The position numbers and the translations under genes are program-made. Below the pieces are notes generated by a model. It was not told where the DNA came from and did not search any database. It worked only from the letters and a program-made list of their open reading frames with translations. Shown in pieces: positions 33,620-42,142 of a stretch of 64,000 nt of DNA. Origin of the DNA: Anaerobacterium chartisolvens (GTDB lineage Bacteria; Bacillota; Clostridia; Acetivibrionales; DSM-27016); the NCBI RefSeq assembly GCF_003337415.1, contig NZ_QPJT01000021.1, forward strand, positions 19,924 to 83,923, given 5' to 3'. The number at the start of each line of letters is the position of its first letter. The first letter of the stretch is position 1.

Positions 33620-34540
33620 ATGAAAATATCAGTAATGGAGATAGGAACAAATTCCATTAAGTTCATTATCGCGGAAGCAAACGGGGAAAAGTCCCTTAAA
33701 GTAATTGATAAATGCAGCACCGTAAACCGGCTGAGCAGGAACATGTACAATAACAACTGCATTTGCAGGGAGTCCATAGACAGTGCTGTAGATATAATAG
33801 GGGAGTATATGGAAATGGCAGACAAAAGGAAAGCCCCATTAGTCTCTATCTTTTCCACCAGTGTCTTAAGAGATGCAGCTAACAGAGATGAGTTTATAGA
33901 AAGAGTAAGGCTGTCCTATGGAATCAATATAGAGGTAATAAGCGGAGAGGAGGAGGCGCTGCTGTCATACAAGGCTTGCAGCAGCCTTGCCGATGCAAGG
34001 CATAAAAGCTTTGCCGTTATTGACATAGGAGGAGGAAGCACGGAAATTTCAATTGGAAGCAAAAAAAGCATTGAGAGAAATATAAGCATTGATATAGGGG
34101 CTGTGAGGCTTACTGAGACATTTATAAAAAACGATCCTGTGGACTATGAGGAAATAGCAGGGCTGTCACGGCACCTAATAGGAGTATTTCAAGACGCACA
34201 CCTCAAGGATTTCAAAGACATGCAGCTTATAGGAACAGGAGGGACCATCAAATCCGTTTCTACAATTCATAATAAGCTGGACTATAAGAATGAAGAAAAA
34301 ATTCATGGAAGCGTAATAAGCTTTGATGACATAGGCTTTATTTTTAACTTTCTGGCTCAATTGACTGTTGAAAAAAGAAAGAACCTTGAGGGGCTTAACC
34401 CTAAGAGAGCTGATGTCATAATAGCCGGAACGGCAATACTGTACGGATTCATGAAGAAGTACGGTATAAATGAAATTACCGTAAGCTCAAAAGGGGTTAT
34501 TGAGGCGTATGTCCAGCAGTATATTTCCTCAAAATTTTAG
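33620..34540 (+). CDS. Ppx/GppA-family phosphatase
   Basis: 306 residues: only the ASKHA core of exopolyphosphatase or pppGpp phosphatase, without the C-terminal HD part of E. coli GppA. Visible: MEIGTNSIKFIIAE, VISGEEEALLSYKA, AVIDIGGGSTEISIG and LIGTGGTIKSV. It would cleave terminal phosphate from polyphosphate, pppGpp or a similar anhydride. AAAGGAG precedes the ATG. Its role in this operon is unclear. Confidence 0.88.
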   Translation: MKISVMEIGTNSIKFIIAEANGEKSLKVIDKCSTVNRLSRNMYNNNCICRESIDSAVDIIGEYMEMADKRKAPLVSIFSTSVLRDAANRDEFIERVRLSYGINIEVISGEEEALLSYKACSSLADARHKSFAVIDIGGGSTEISIGSKKSIERNISIDIGAVRLTETFIKNDPVDYEEIAGLSRHLIGVFQDAHLKDFKDMQLIGTGGTIKSVSTIHNKLDYKNEEKIHGSVISFDDIGFIFNFLAQLTVEKRKNLEGLNPKRADVIIAGTAILYGFMKKYGINEITVSSKGVIEAYVQQYISSKF

Positions 34541-34564
34541 GCGTAGCGAAAACAGGAGGTTTAT

Positions 34565-35611
34565 ATGGCATTTATTAGTGTTGAAAATCTGGTGAAGGAT
34601 TACAGGATTAATTCCAGAAAAAAGGGCTTGCTGGGAGCCATAAGCAGCTTTTTAATCCGCGAATCCATTCTTAAAAGAGCTGTGAACGATATCAGCTTTA
34701 CAATAGAAAAGGGTGAGATGGTAGGCTTTATAGGGCCTAACGGTGCGGGGAAGTCCACCACCGTAAAGATGCTTACGGGTATTTTAGTGCCGACCTCGGG
34801 CTCTATAAGCATAGGAGGGCTGTCTCCGTACAGGGACAGGAAGAAAAACGCCTCCAGAATGGGGGTGGTATTCGGGCAAAGGACTCAGCTGTGGTGGGAT
34901 TTGCCTGTATCGGACACCTTTGACCTCTTGAGGTATATTTACAAGGTGCCTGAAAAGACCTTTAAGCATAATATGGAGATGTTTAATGACATGCTGGGAA
35001 TAGGAGATTTTATAAACCAGGCCACAAGGCAGCTCAGTCTGGGGCAGAGAATGAGGGCAGATATAGCCGCCGCGCTTCTTCACGACCCCGAGATAATTTT
35101 TTTCGATGAGCCTACCATTGGGCTTGATGTTGTTGCAAAGGAGAAGATACGTGAATTTATAAGATTTATAAACAGGGAAAAGGGAGTTACAATGCTTTTT
35201 ACCACGCATGACATGGCTGACATAGAGAAAACCTGCAACAGAATGGTGATTATAGATAACGGGGTGATTATCTATGATGGGACAACCAACGAGATAAAGG
35301 ACAGGTATGGCAGGGAAAGGAGCCTTATAGTAGACTTTGGCGAGAATCCAGGGGATATTTGCCTTGAGGGAGTCACAATTTGCGGGGAGGGCGAAAAGAA
35401 GAAGAAATTCACCTTCAATAAAAGCGAGGTGCAGGTTTCCTCTCTTATTTCCAGGCTTACCCAGGAATATTCCGTGCTTGATCTTACCATACGGGAGCCT
35501 GAGATAGAAAGCATAATCAGAGAGATATACGAGGGGGGAATTGACTTTGATAAGAGCTTATCTGGAATTTGCCAAGAAGTCGTTTCAGAACAACGTAGTT
35601 TACAGAATTGA
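34565..35611 (+). CDS. ABC-2 exporter ATP-binding protein
   Basis: 348-residue ABC ATPase. Walker A GPNGAGKSTTVKML, signature LSLGQRMRADIAAAL, Walker B IIFFDEPTIGLD and switch TTHDM are all intact. The C-terminal ~100 residues form a regulatory domain. The subfamily resembles ATPases paired with two ABC-2 membrane proteins, which are encoded next. The gene overlaps the following permease by 71 bases. Likely exports the operon product or a glycan intermediate. Confidence 0.92.
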   Translation: MAFISVENLVKDYRINSRKKGLLGAISSFLIRESILKRAVNDISFTIEKGEMVGFIGPNGAGKSTTVKMLTGILVPTSGSISIGGLSPYRDRKKNASRMGVVFGQRTQLWWDLPVSDTFDLLRYIYKVPEKTFKHNMEMFNDMLGIGDFINQATRQLSLGQRMRADIAAALLHDPEIIFFDEPTIGLDVVAKEKIREFIRFINREKGVTMLFTTHDMADIEKTCNRMVIIDNGVIIYDGTTNEIKDRYGRERSLIVDFGENPGDICLEGVTICGEGEKKKKFTFNKSEVQVSSLISRLTQEYSVLDLTIREPEIESIIREIYEGGIDFDKSLSGICQEVVSEQRSLQN

Positions 35612-36338
35612 CTATTTTGCAGGCGTTATAAACACAGTGGTAATGATCTTTGTCAACATATCCATATGGAGGGCTATTTATGAAGAGGAGGAAACGATAG
35701 GCGGTGTGCAGTTTAAAATGCTCATAACGTACATTGTTTTAGGGTTTCTTCTGCAAAGCATATTTGCTATGGAGGAATATCTGATAGAGAATAAGGTAAG
35801 ATCAGGTCTCATTTCCTCCGACTTTTTAAAGCCTATAAGCTTCAGATTTTATATTTTTTCCTATAATATGGGTACGCTGGTTTTTAAAATACTGATGCAG
35901 CTTTTTCCTGCTCTCATAGTATCGGTTGCCTTATTTGGGATGCTCCCGCCGTTTTCGGTATCCTCGGCGGTTTATTTTCTGGTAAGCGCGATGCTGGCAT
36001 ACCTGGTTTTGTACAATCTGAATTTTATAATATGGATGAGCTCTTTCTGGTTTTACTGGACGTTCAGTCTTGTTACCATAAAGGATGCCGCAATAATGAT
36101 TTTTTCGGGGGCGCTGCTTCCGTTATGGTTTATGCCCCAGTGGATTATGGATATCATATGGTTTACGCCCTTTGACTCTATATATTTTACGCCTATATCA
36201 CTATACTTGGGGCAAATCCCGGCGGATGAAACCATTATGTGCCTGGTGCGGCAGATAATATGGATTGTGATTTTATTTGGCATAGGACAAGCGATGTGGA
36301 GATCGGCAAATAAGAAACTGGTGGTGCAGGGGGGATGA
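35541..36338 (+). CDS. ABC-2 type permease, first subunit
   Basis: 265 residues with about six membrane segments (VVMIFVNISIWRAIY, LITYIVLGFLLQSIFA, LVSAMLAYLVLYNLNFIIW, IIWIVILFGIGQAMW). TTG start at 35541 after GAGGGG, inside the end of the ATPase gene, so translation is coupled. It pairs with the next gene to form the membrane channel. Confidence 0.87.
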   Translation: MTLIRAYLEFAKKSFQNNVVYRIDYFAGVINTVVMIFVNISIWRAIYEEEETIGGVQFKMLITYIVLGFLLQSIFAMEEYLIENKVRSGLISSDFLKPISFRFYIFSYNMGTLVFKILMQLFPALIVSVALFGMLPPFSVSSAVYFLVSAMLAYLVLYNLNFIIWMSSFWFYWTFSLVTIKDAAIMIFSGALLPLWFMPQWIMDIIWFTPFDSIYFTPISLYLGQIPADETIMCLVRQIIWIVILFGIGQAMWRSANKKLVVQGG

Positions 36339-36341
36339 TTT

Positions 36342-37181
36342 GTGGAGACTAAGGGAACAAACAAAATAGCGGAGTTTATTTATCTTTTCTTTATATATTC
36401 AAAGCTGAATACAAAGATTATGCTTGAGTATAAGCTTGACAGGTTTTTGCTTGCCTTTGCCGTCTTTTTCAGAGAAATAATAAGTGTTGTGGTAATGGTG
36501 CTTATTCTTACGAGGTTTGTGCATATTAAAGGATGGGAAATGAATGAAATGCTTTTCCTGTATAGCTTCCTGTTTCTTTCATACAGCCTTTTTATATTTT
36601 TCTTCACGGGAATACGGGATTTTGATGATATGGTCTATAACGGAGAGTTTGACAGGTTTCTCATAAGGCCTCTGGGGCTGATGTTTCAGATTATATCCTC
36701 AAGAATTGATTACTGTGCCACCGTGGGACATGGTGCGGTTGGGATAATATTGCTGCTGCACACCGCAGGCTCGGCAGGGATTGAATGGAATGCAAGAAAT
36801 TTGCTGTATTATATTACCGCGCTTATAGGGGGAGCCATAATTCAAGCCTCTCTGTTCATGCTGTCCTCGTGCTTCAGCTTCTGGGCTGTAAAAACTACAA
36901 ATTTAAGGAATCTGATATTTTTTAATTCCAGAAGATTTGCAGGGTATCCCATAAGCTTTTATCCCGCTGTGATACAAAAAATGCTTATATTTATAGTTCC
37001 ATTTGCGTTTGTAAGCTATTTTCCGGCCCAGTTTTTTTTGAGAAAGCCGGATATAGAAATGTTCTGGAGCGGTTATCTTTATCTGACTCCTGTGGTGGGG
37101 GCGGCTATGTTTGCGCTGGTATATGCCTTCTGGAGGCTTGGCCTTAAAAGCTATTCCAGCTCGGGTAATTCCATGTATTAA
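36342..37181 (+). CDS. ABC-2 type permease, second subunit
   Basis: 279 residues, about six membrane helices, including FFREIISVVVMVLILTRF, LFLYSFLFLSYSLFIFFF and VVGAAMFALVYAFWRLG. It belongs to the ABC-2 family whose members come as heteromeric pairs. The GTG start lies 3 bases after the first permease's stop, with GGGGGG upstream. Confidence 0.87.
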   Translation: METKGTNKIAEFIYLFFIYSKLNTKIMLEYKLDRFLLAFAVFFREIISVVVMVLILTRFVHIKGWEMNEMLFLYSFLFLSYSLFIFFFTGIRDFDDMVYNGEFDRFLIRPLGLMFQIISSRIDYCATVGHGAVGIILLLHTAGSAGIEWNARNLLYYITALIGGAIIQASLFMLSSCFSFWAVKTTNLRNLIFFNSRRFAGYPISFYPAVIQKMLIFIVPFAFVSYFPAQFFLRKPDIEMFWSGYLYLTPVVGAAMFALVYAFWRLGLKSYSSSGNSMY

Positions 37182-37282
37182 AGGCTTCCGTGCGGTTGGT
37201 TTGGATTTACGGGGAACAGCCTTAAGAGAAAACCGCTTTGAGCTTTGAAATTTTTGCAGCAAGGCTGCATGGAGGGAGCAAA

Positions 37283-38851
37283 ATGAAAAAATACACTAAT
37301 CTGATAATTCTTATAGTAGTAGTTGCATTAATACCCTGCTATTTTATCGTTAAAAATGTCAGCATTGACGATGTGCTTTTAAGGCTGGGATATTATGATG
37401 ACAAAATAACGGTTGTAAATACTGCCGACGTACACGGTCATATAATTTACGACGATGAGGTGGGAGGCTATTACAGCCTTCAGGACGTAAGTATAATTAT
37501 GGGCCTGCCTCTGATAAAGAGCTACGTCGACGATGTAAGGCAAAAAAATGAAAAGGTGCTGTTTTTAGACAGCGGAGATATGTTTCACGGTACAAACGAG
37601 GCGAATGTAGATCAGGGACAGGGTGTGGTCGAGGCTGCAAACCTTATGGGCTACGATGCCATGGTTCCGGGAAACCACGACTTTAATTTCGGATTCGACC
37701 GCCTTCTTGAAATACGGAACCAGCTCGAATTCCCAGTGCTGAGCTCAAATATATACCAGTACGGAGAGCGCGTGTTTGAGGACTACAGGATCATTGAAAT
37801 GGGGGGCAAGAAAATAGGAATTTTCGGCCTTACTACTCAAGGATCCTTGCAGTATACCAATTCAAAGGATAACAAGGGGGTGGAACTTACTGAGCCGATT
37901 GAGGAGGCCAAAAGGGTAACGGGGCTTTTGAGGGGAAAGGTGGACAGTATTATACTCATTTCGCATCTGGGGGATGATGTCGATGAGCAGCTTGCGCAGC
38001 AGGTTGACGGAATTGATTTGATACTTTGCGGGCACTACCATAAGCTTTACAATTCCTGGGTCAAGGTCAGGAACACATATATGGTGGAAGCCGGAGCGTG
38101 GACAACTCATGTTGGGATAGCTTCAATGTACTTTAAGGAAGGCAGGATGGTTAAGCTGGTGTGGAAGGTTGAAACAACAAAGGACAAGAGCAAAATTGAC
38201 GAGAAGGTGGATGCTGTTGGACAGAAATACCATAAAATAGCACTTGAGAACACCTCGCAGGTTATAGCACGGGCGGATGTGAAGCTGAACGGAATAAGGA
38301 GTCAGGTGAGGTCTAAGGAAACAAACCTTGCCAACCTGCTTGCCAATGCAATGAGAGAGACTGTCAACGCAGACATTGCCTTAATGAACGGGGGAGGCAT
38401 ACGTGAAAGTATGCCGGAGGGAGATATTACGCTGTACAGAATAGGCAAGGTGCTGCCTTTTTCCAACTCGCTTGTGCTGGTGGAGATGAAGGGGGAGGCA
38501 ATATACGATGCCGTAGAGAGGGGGCTTAGGGTATATCCCAGCGGGATGAACGGAGGCTTTCTTCAGGTCTCGGGAATTGAGTATGTTTTTGACGGCTCCA
38601 AGCCGGCAGGAAAAAGGCTTATTAGCATAACCAAGGATGGAAAGCCGTTAGAGCGCGATAAGCTGTATAAGGTGGCTACAAACGATTATCTCTATAACGG
38701 AGGAGATAATTATGAAGAAATGAGAGATTCAAAGCTTATTTCAATGGGAGGTCTTTTAAAGGACATATTGGCAAAGCATGTAAGTGAGAAAGGGAATGTT
38801 GCACCGGAGGAAGACGGAAGAATACAGGTTATTAATGAGAGATATAAATAA
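37283..38851 (+). CDS. Membrane-anchored 5'-nucleotidase / UDP-sugar hydrolase family protein
   Basis: 522 residues. The N-terminal helix (YTNLIILIVVVALIPCYFIV) is an uncleaved anchor or signal peptide, placing the enzyme outside. Calcineurin-like metal motifs: NTADVHGHI, DSGDMFHG, PGNHDFNFGFD, ISHLGDD, CGHYH. The C-terminal substrate domain has NGGGIRESM and ATNDYLYNGGDNY. It hydrolyses nucleotides or nucleotide sugars. ATG 37283 follows GGAGGG. It may process exported nucleotide-linked material or scavenge phosphate. Confidence 0.92.
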   Translation: MKKYTNLIILIVVVALIPCYFIVKNVSIDDVLLRLGYYDDKITVVNTADVHGHIIYDDEVGGYYSLQDVSIIMGLPLIKSYVDDVRQKNEKVLFLDSGDMFHGTNEANVDQGQGVVEAANLMGYDAMVPGNHDFNFGFDRLLEIRNQLEFPVLSSNIYQYGERVFEDYRIIEMGGKKIGIFGLTTQGSLQYTNSKDNKGVELTEPIEEAKRVTGLLRGKVDSIILISHLGDDVDEQLAQQVDGIDLILCGHYHKLYNSWVKVRNTYMVEAGAWTTHVGIASMYFKEGRMVKLVWKVETTKDKSKIDEKVDAVGQKYHKIALENTSQVIARADVKLNGIRSQVRSKETNLANLLANAMRETVNADIALMNGGGIRESMPEGDITLYRIGKVLPFSNSLVLVEMKGEAIYDAVERGLRVYPSGMNGGFLQVSGIEYVFDGSKPAGKRLISITKDGKPLERDKLYKVATNDYLYNGGDNYEEMRDSKLISMGGLLKDILAKHVSEKGNVAPEEDGRIQVINERYK

Positions 38852-38875
38852 AAAGAGTATTGGGGGAGATTTAAA

Positions 38876-39148
38876 ATGCAGACAGCTTATGAGAATGAGA
38901 TAAAAGAGAGAGTAATTGAGGTGGTAAAAAGAAACTCAATGTTTAACGCAGAAAATGTAAGTGAGAGCTCTAATATAAGAAGGGATCACGGCATTGACTC
39001 CATTAAAATGGTTGAGCTGGTGGTTGATCTTGAGGATGAGTTTGATATAGAGGTGGATAGCTGCTCCTTAAGCTTTGAAAATTTTTCTACGGTAGAGCTG
39101 ATTATACGCTATGTAATAGGTAAGGCAGGCAATGGAGGTGAAGCATGA
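38876..39148 (+). CDS. Acyl carrier protein
   Basis: 90 residues. HGIDSIKMVELVVDLEDEF carries the phosphopantetheine-attachment serine (S42). It is acidic and has the four-helix ACP pattern. The last bases overlap the start of the ligase gene, so the ligase probably loads an acyl group onto this carrier. It is not next to fatty-acid synthase genes, so it is a dedicated carrier. Confidence 0.92.
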   Translation: MQTAYENEIKERVIEVVKRNSMFNAENVSESSNIRRDHGIDSIKMVELVVDLEDEFDIEVDSCSLSFENFSTVELIIRYVIGKAGNGGEA

Positions 39149-40626
39149 ATATATGGGAAACCATTCTTAAATCGGCGGAGAAGTACCCGGATAAAATAAT
39201 GGTTATGGCAGCGGGAGAAGCTTTCAGGTATTCCGAAATGCTGGAATATTCAAAGCAGCTTGCGCTTGAGCTGAGTAAAACAGGCATTAAAAGGGGCTCA
39301 CGGGTAATAGTGTATTTAAACGATTCGCCGGATTATATCGCCGCGTTGTATGCCGTAAACATGGCGGGTATGGTTTTTGTACCGCTGTCGCCGCAGGTTA
39401 AGGATGCCAAGCTTTGTGATATTTTGCGGCACAGCGGGGCAGAGGCAGTGATAACAAGCAGCGAGCTTGCGGAGGTGGTTGCCGCGATAAGCCCTGAAGA
39501 GGTGCCTGATGTTAAGCATATAACGGTACTGGGCAGTGAAGGTGATTTGCCTGGGTGGAATTGGCCGTGCTGCCGTGCTGCCGGGTTTGTGTACAAAAAG
39601 GGCCGGCCGGTGATTTTGGAGGAGGCAGACTGGCAGGAGGATGAAATGACCGCCATATTTTACCTGTGGGATAAGAACGGGATGCCAAAAGGCATTATGC
39701 TTTCCTCTAAAAACATAATGACAAATATGGACGCCATCATAGAGTACCTTAAAATGACGTACCGTGACAACCTTCTGGTGCTGAAGTCCATGTCTTTAGT
39801 AGGCACGGTAACGGGAGAAATACTTGCCAGCGCAGCAGTTGGAGCCACAATAGCAATTTTGGGAGGCATTACACATGCGGGGATTATTTTAAAGGCAATA
39901 CAGGATTACAAAATTACAGGTTTTTTTGCAATGCCTCTTATGCTCCATCAGATTATGGAATACAAAAGGAGAGAAAAGTATTCTACAGACAGCCTGCGCT
40001 ATATACAGACGGGAGCGGCAAAGCTCTTAAAGAGTGATGTGGAGCAGCTTATGGAGATGTATAAGGGTGTTGCGCTGTACTACATATACGGGCTGTCCGA
40101 GGCCTCACCAAGGGTTTTGCATTTAAAGCCTGACGAGATGCTTATTAAGGCGGGATCGGTAGGGAGGCCGGTAAAGAACTGCAGTGTGGAATTGCTGGAT
40201 GCCGATAAAAAGCCTTGTGTCCCGGGCAGCATAGGGGAGCTGTATGTACAGGGGCCCAATGTAATGCTTGGCTACTATAAAAACGCAGGGCTTAGCGAGG
40301 AAGCTATTACGCCCTACGGTCTGAAAACAGGAGATCTTGCCTATATGGATGACGAAGGGTACTTCTATCTGGCGGGCAGGGCCGACAACATGATAAATCA
40401 GGGAGGCTTTCATGTATATCCTGCCGAGATAGAAAAGGCTATCCGTATGCTTGACAGGGTATCCGAGGTCAATGTAGAGGGTGTGCCGGACGAGCTTTTA
40501 GGGCAGAAGATAAAGGCCTCTGTGACGCCTAAGCCCGGAGAGACGTTAACACCCGGTGAAATATATGATTTTTGCTACGCCACTATGGAGAGCAGCAAAA
40601 TACCAAAAATCATTGAGGTGCTGTAG
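39145..40626 (+). CDS. AMP-forming acyl ligase, interrupted before its last motif
   Basis: 493 residues of the acyl-CoA synthetase/NRPS adenylation superfamily. YIYGLSEASP (A5), TGDLAYMDDEGYFYLAGRADNMI (in two motifs A7-A8) and GGFHVYPAEIEKA are good. Two oddities: the A3 loop, normally TSGTTGxPKG, reads WDKNGMPKG; and a TAG at 40624-40626 stops the protein just before motif A10, while the same frame continues DSLHMPKKHKTKHQ to a TGA at 40683, where A10 with its lysine should be. It overlaps the carrier protein gene by four bases. It may be impaired, or TAG may be read through. Confidence 0.85.
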   Translation: MNIWETILKSAEKYPDKIMVMAAGEAFRYSEMLEYSKQLALELSKTGIKRGSRVIVYLNDSPDYIAALYAVNMAGMVFVPLSPQVKDAKLCDILRHSGAEAVITSSELAEVVAAISPEEVPDVKHITVLGSEGDLPGWNWPCCRAAGFVYKKGRPVILEEADWQEDEMTAIFYLWDKNGMPKGIMLSSKNIMTNMDAIIEYLKMTYRDNLLVLKSMSLVGTVTGEILASAAVGATIAILGGITHAGIILKAIQDYKITGFFAMPLMLHQIMEYKRREKYSTDSLRYIQTGAAKLLKSDVEQLMEMYKGVALYYIYGLSEASPRVLHLKPDEMLIKAGSVGRPVKNCSVELLDADKKPCVPGSIGELYVQGPNVMLGYYKNAGLSEEAITPYGLKTGDLAYMDDEGYFYLAGRADNMINQGGFHVYPAEIEKAIRMLDRVSEVNVEGVPDELLGQKIKASVTPKPGETLTPGEIYDFCYATMESSKIPKIIEVL

Positions 40627-40683
40627 GACTCTTTGCACATGCCAAAGAAGCACAAAACAAAGCATCAGAAGTATAAGAAATGA
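40627..40683 (+). pseudogene. In-frame remnant of the ligase C-terminus (motif A10)
   Basis: Immediately after the TAG, eighteen codons in the same frame read DSLHMPKKHKTKHQKYKK and then TGA. This aligns with the adenylate-forming enzyme ending of the type DSLPMTxxGKxxRQ, with the A10 lysine kept at the HKTKH position. The next gene starts only after this TGA (ATG 40697), as if the original ligase ended at 40683. Confidence 0.55.
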
Positions 40684-40696
40684 AAGGAAGAAGGAA

Positions 40697-40981
40697 ATGT
40701 CCCAGGATGAGTATTTGATAATTGCGAGGAATACCGGGCAAATGCTGCTGGTTGACAAGCTTATGAGAGATAACCTTATAAAAGCCGAAATTGTACCCGC
40801 CCCTCCAAGACCGGGAATGGCATGTACGAAGGCCGTTAAAATATCCGGCGGTGATTTATGCAGGGCAGAGGAAATATTAGCAGCTATGAGCGTAAACGTA
40901 AATGAGATATTAAAAAGCGAAGGGTTGAAGCTGCAAAGTATTTTAGATGCAAAGGCAGGCGAGGCGAATGATATATCTTGA
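40697..40981 (+). CDS. DUF3343 (putative Se/S carrier-like) protein
   Basis: 94 residues. The RNTGQMLLVDKLM start, PAPPRPGMACTKAVKIS and the tail after EILAAMSVNVNEIL fit the DUF3343 family, often encoded beside NifS-like cysteine desulfurases and suggested to carry sulfur or selenium. The conserved cysteine in GMACTKA could bear a persulfide. Ribosome site AAGGAAGAAGG. It overlaps the cysteine desulfurase start at 40968. Confidence 0.8.
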   Translation: MSQDEYLIIARNTGQMLLVDKLMRDNLIKAEIVPAPPRPGMACTKAVKISGGDLCRAEEILAAMSVNVNEILKSEGLKLQSILDAKAGEANDIS

Positions 40982-42119
40982 TAATGCCGCTACAACTTAT
41001 CCCAAGCCCGAAAGGGTATACAGCGAGATGGACAGGTGCCACAGGGAATATTGTGCAAACCCCGGAAGGGGAGGGCATGTGCTGTCAATAAGATCTGGGC
41101 AGGCGGTGGCAAATGCCAGAGAAGAATTATGCGGGCTTTTTAATATAAGCAACACTATGCAGCTATCCTTCACAAAAAATGCAACAGAGGCACTTAACAT
41201 ATTGATAAAGGGATACCTTGCTGAGGGAGATCATGTTATAACGACTGCAATGGAGCATAATTCGGTAATGAGGCCGCTGAAGGCTCTTGAAAAGGAAATA
41301 GGAATAGAAATTTCCGTCTTAAAAAGTAATGAGTATGGAGAAATAGACATAGAGGATTTGGAAAGGAGCATAAAAAGCAATACCACGCTTATCATTTCCA
41401 CACTGTCCTCAAATGTCAATGGAATAATAATGCCGGTGAAGGAAATAGGCGGAGCCGCGAGAAGGCATGGAGTGGCTTTTCTGCTGGATGCCTCGCAAGG
41501 GGCGGGATCAATAGGCGTGGATGCGGAGGAAATGTGTATAGACATGCTGGCGTTTCCGGGGCATAAGGGACTTATGGGGCCTTGCGGCACAGGAGGGCTG
41601 TACGTAAGGGAGGGCATAAAAATAGCGGCGCTTATTCACGGAGGCACGGGAAGCAACTCGGAGAGCTTCTACCAGCCTGATTACATGCCGGATATTTTGG
41701 AGAGCGGGACGCTGAATACACCCGGTATTGTAGGGCTGTGCGAGGGGGCCCGGTATATAAGGGACATTGGAATTGACAATATAAGAATGCATAAGCACCG
41801 GTTGGTAGAAAGGCTGCATGAGGGAGCGGAGGATATAAAGCAGGTAATACTGTACAGCAGAAATGATATGTACAAAAACTCGGGAATAGTAGCACTGAAC
41901 TTTAAGGGGGTTGCTGCGTCGGAGGTCAGCTATGTTTTGGACAAGGCCTACGGAATATGCACCAGAGCGGGAATGCACTGCTCTCCATCTGCTCACAGAA
42001 CCATGGACACATGGGAGACGGGAACTGTCCGCTTCAGTGTAGGCTGCTTCAACACCATGGAGGAGGTAGATTCTACAATAAAGGCCTTAAGGGAGATTGC
42101 TTCAACGATTAAGTATTAA
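40968..42119 (+). CDS. Cysteine desulfurase (SufS/NifS-like, class V aminotransferase)
   Basis: 383 residues. MIYLDNAATTYPKP start, the PLP lysine in FPGHKGLMGPCGTGG (about residue 197), and catalytic cysteine in RAGMHCSPSAHR near residue 340. This enzyme removes sulfur from cysteine (or selenium from selenocysteine) as an enzyme-bound persulfide. I chose ATG 40968 because MIYLDNAAT is the family N-terminus; the start lies inside the DUF3343 gene. No scaffold protein follows, so it may serve a dedicated sulfur-transfer step. Confidence 0.92.
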   Translation: MIYLDNAATTYPKPERVYSEMDRCHREYCANPGRGGHVLSIRSGQAVANAREELCGLFNISNTMQLSFTKNATEALNILIKGYLAEGDHVITTAMEHNSVMRPLKALEKEIGIEISVLKSNEYGEIDIEDLERSIKSNTTLIISTLSSNVNGIIMPVKEIGGAARRHGVAFLLDASQGAGSIGVDAEEMCIDMLAFPGHKGLMGPCGTGGLYVREGIKIAALIHGGTGSNSESFYQPDYMPDILESGTLNTPGIVGLCEGARYIRDIGIDNIRMHKHRLVERLHEGAEDIKQVILYSRNDMYKNSGIVALNFKGVAASEVSYVLDKAYGICTRAGMHCSPSAHRTMDTWETGTVRFSVGCFNTMEEVDSTIKALREIASTIKY

Positions 42120-42142
42120 ATAATTTGGGGAGGGGTTTTAAA

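Noticed and set aside
40556..40696. N-terminal extension of the DUF3343 gene into the ligase
   Set aside because: The family N-terminus and AAGGAAGAAGG point to ATG 40697; the extension is an out-of-frame reading of the ligase end.
41508..41996. 162-codon minus-strand open frame
   Set aside because: Antisense to the cysteine desulfurase gene and without a recognisable domain or ribosome site.
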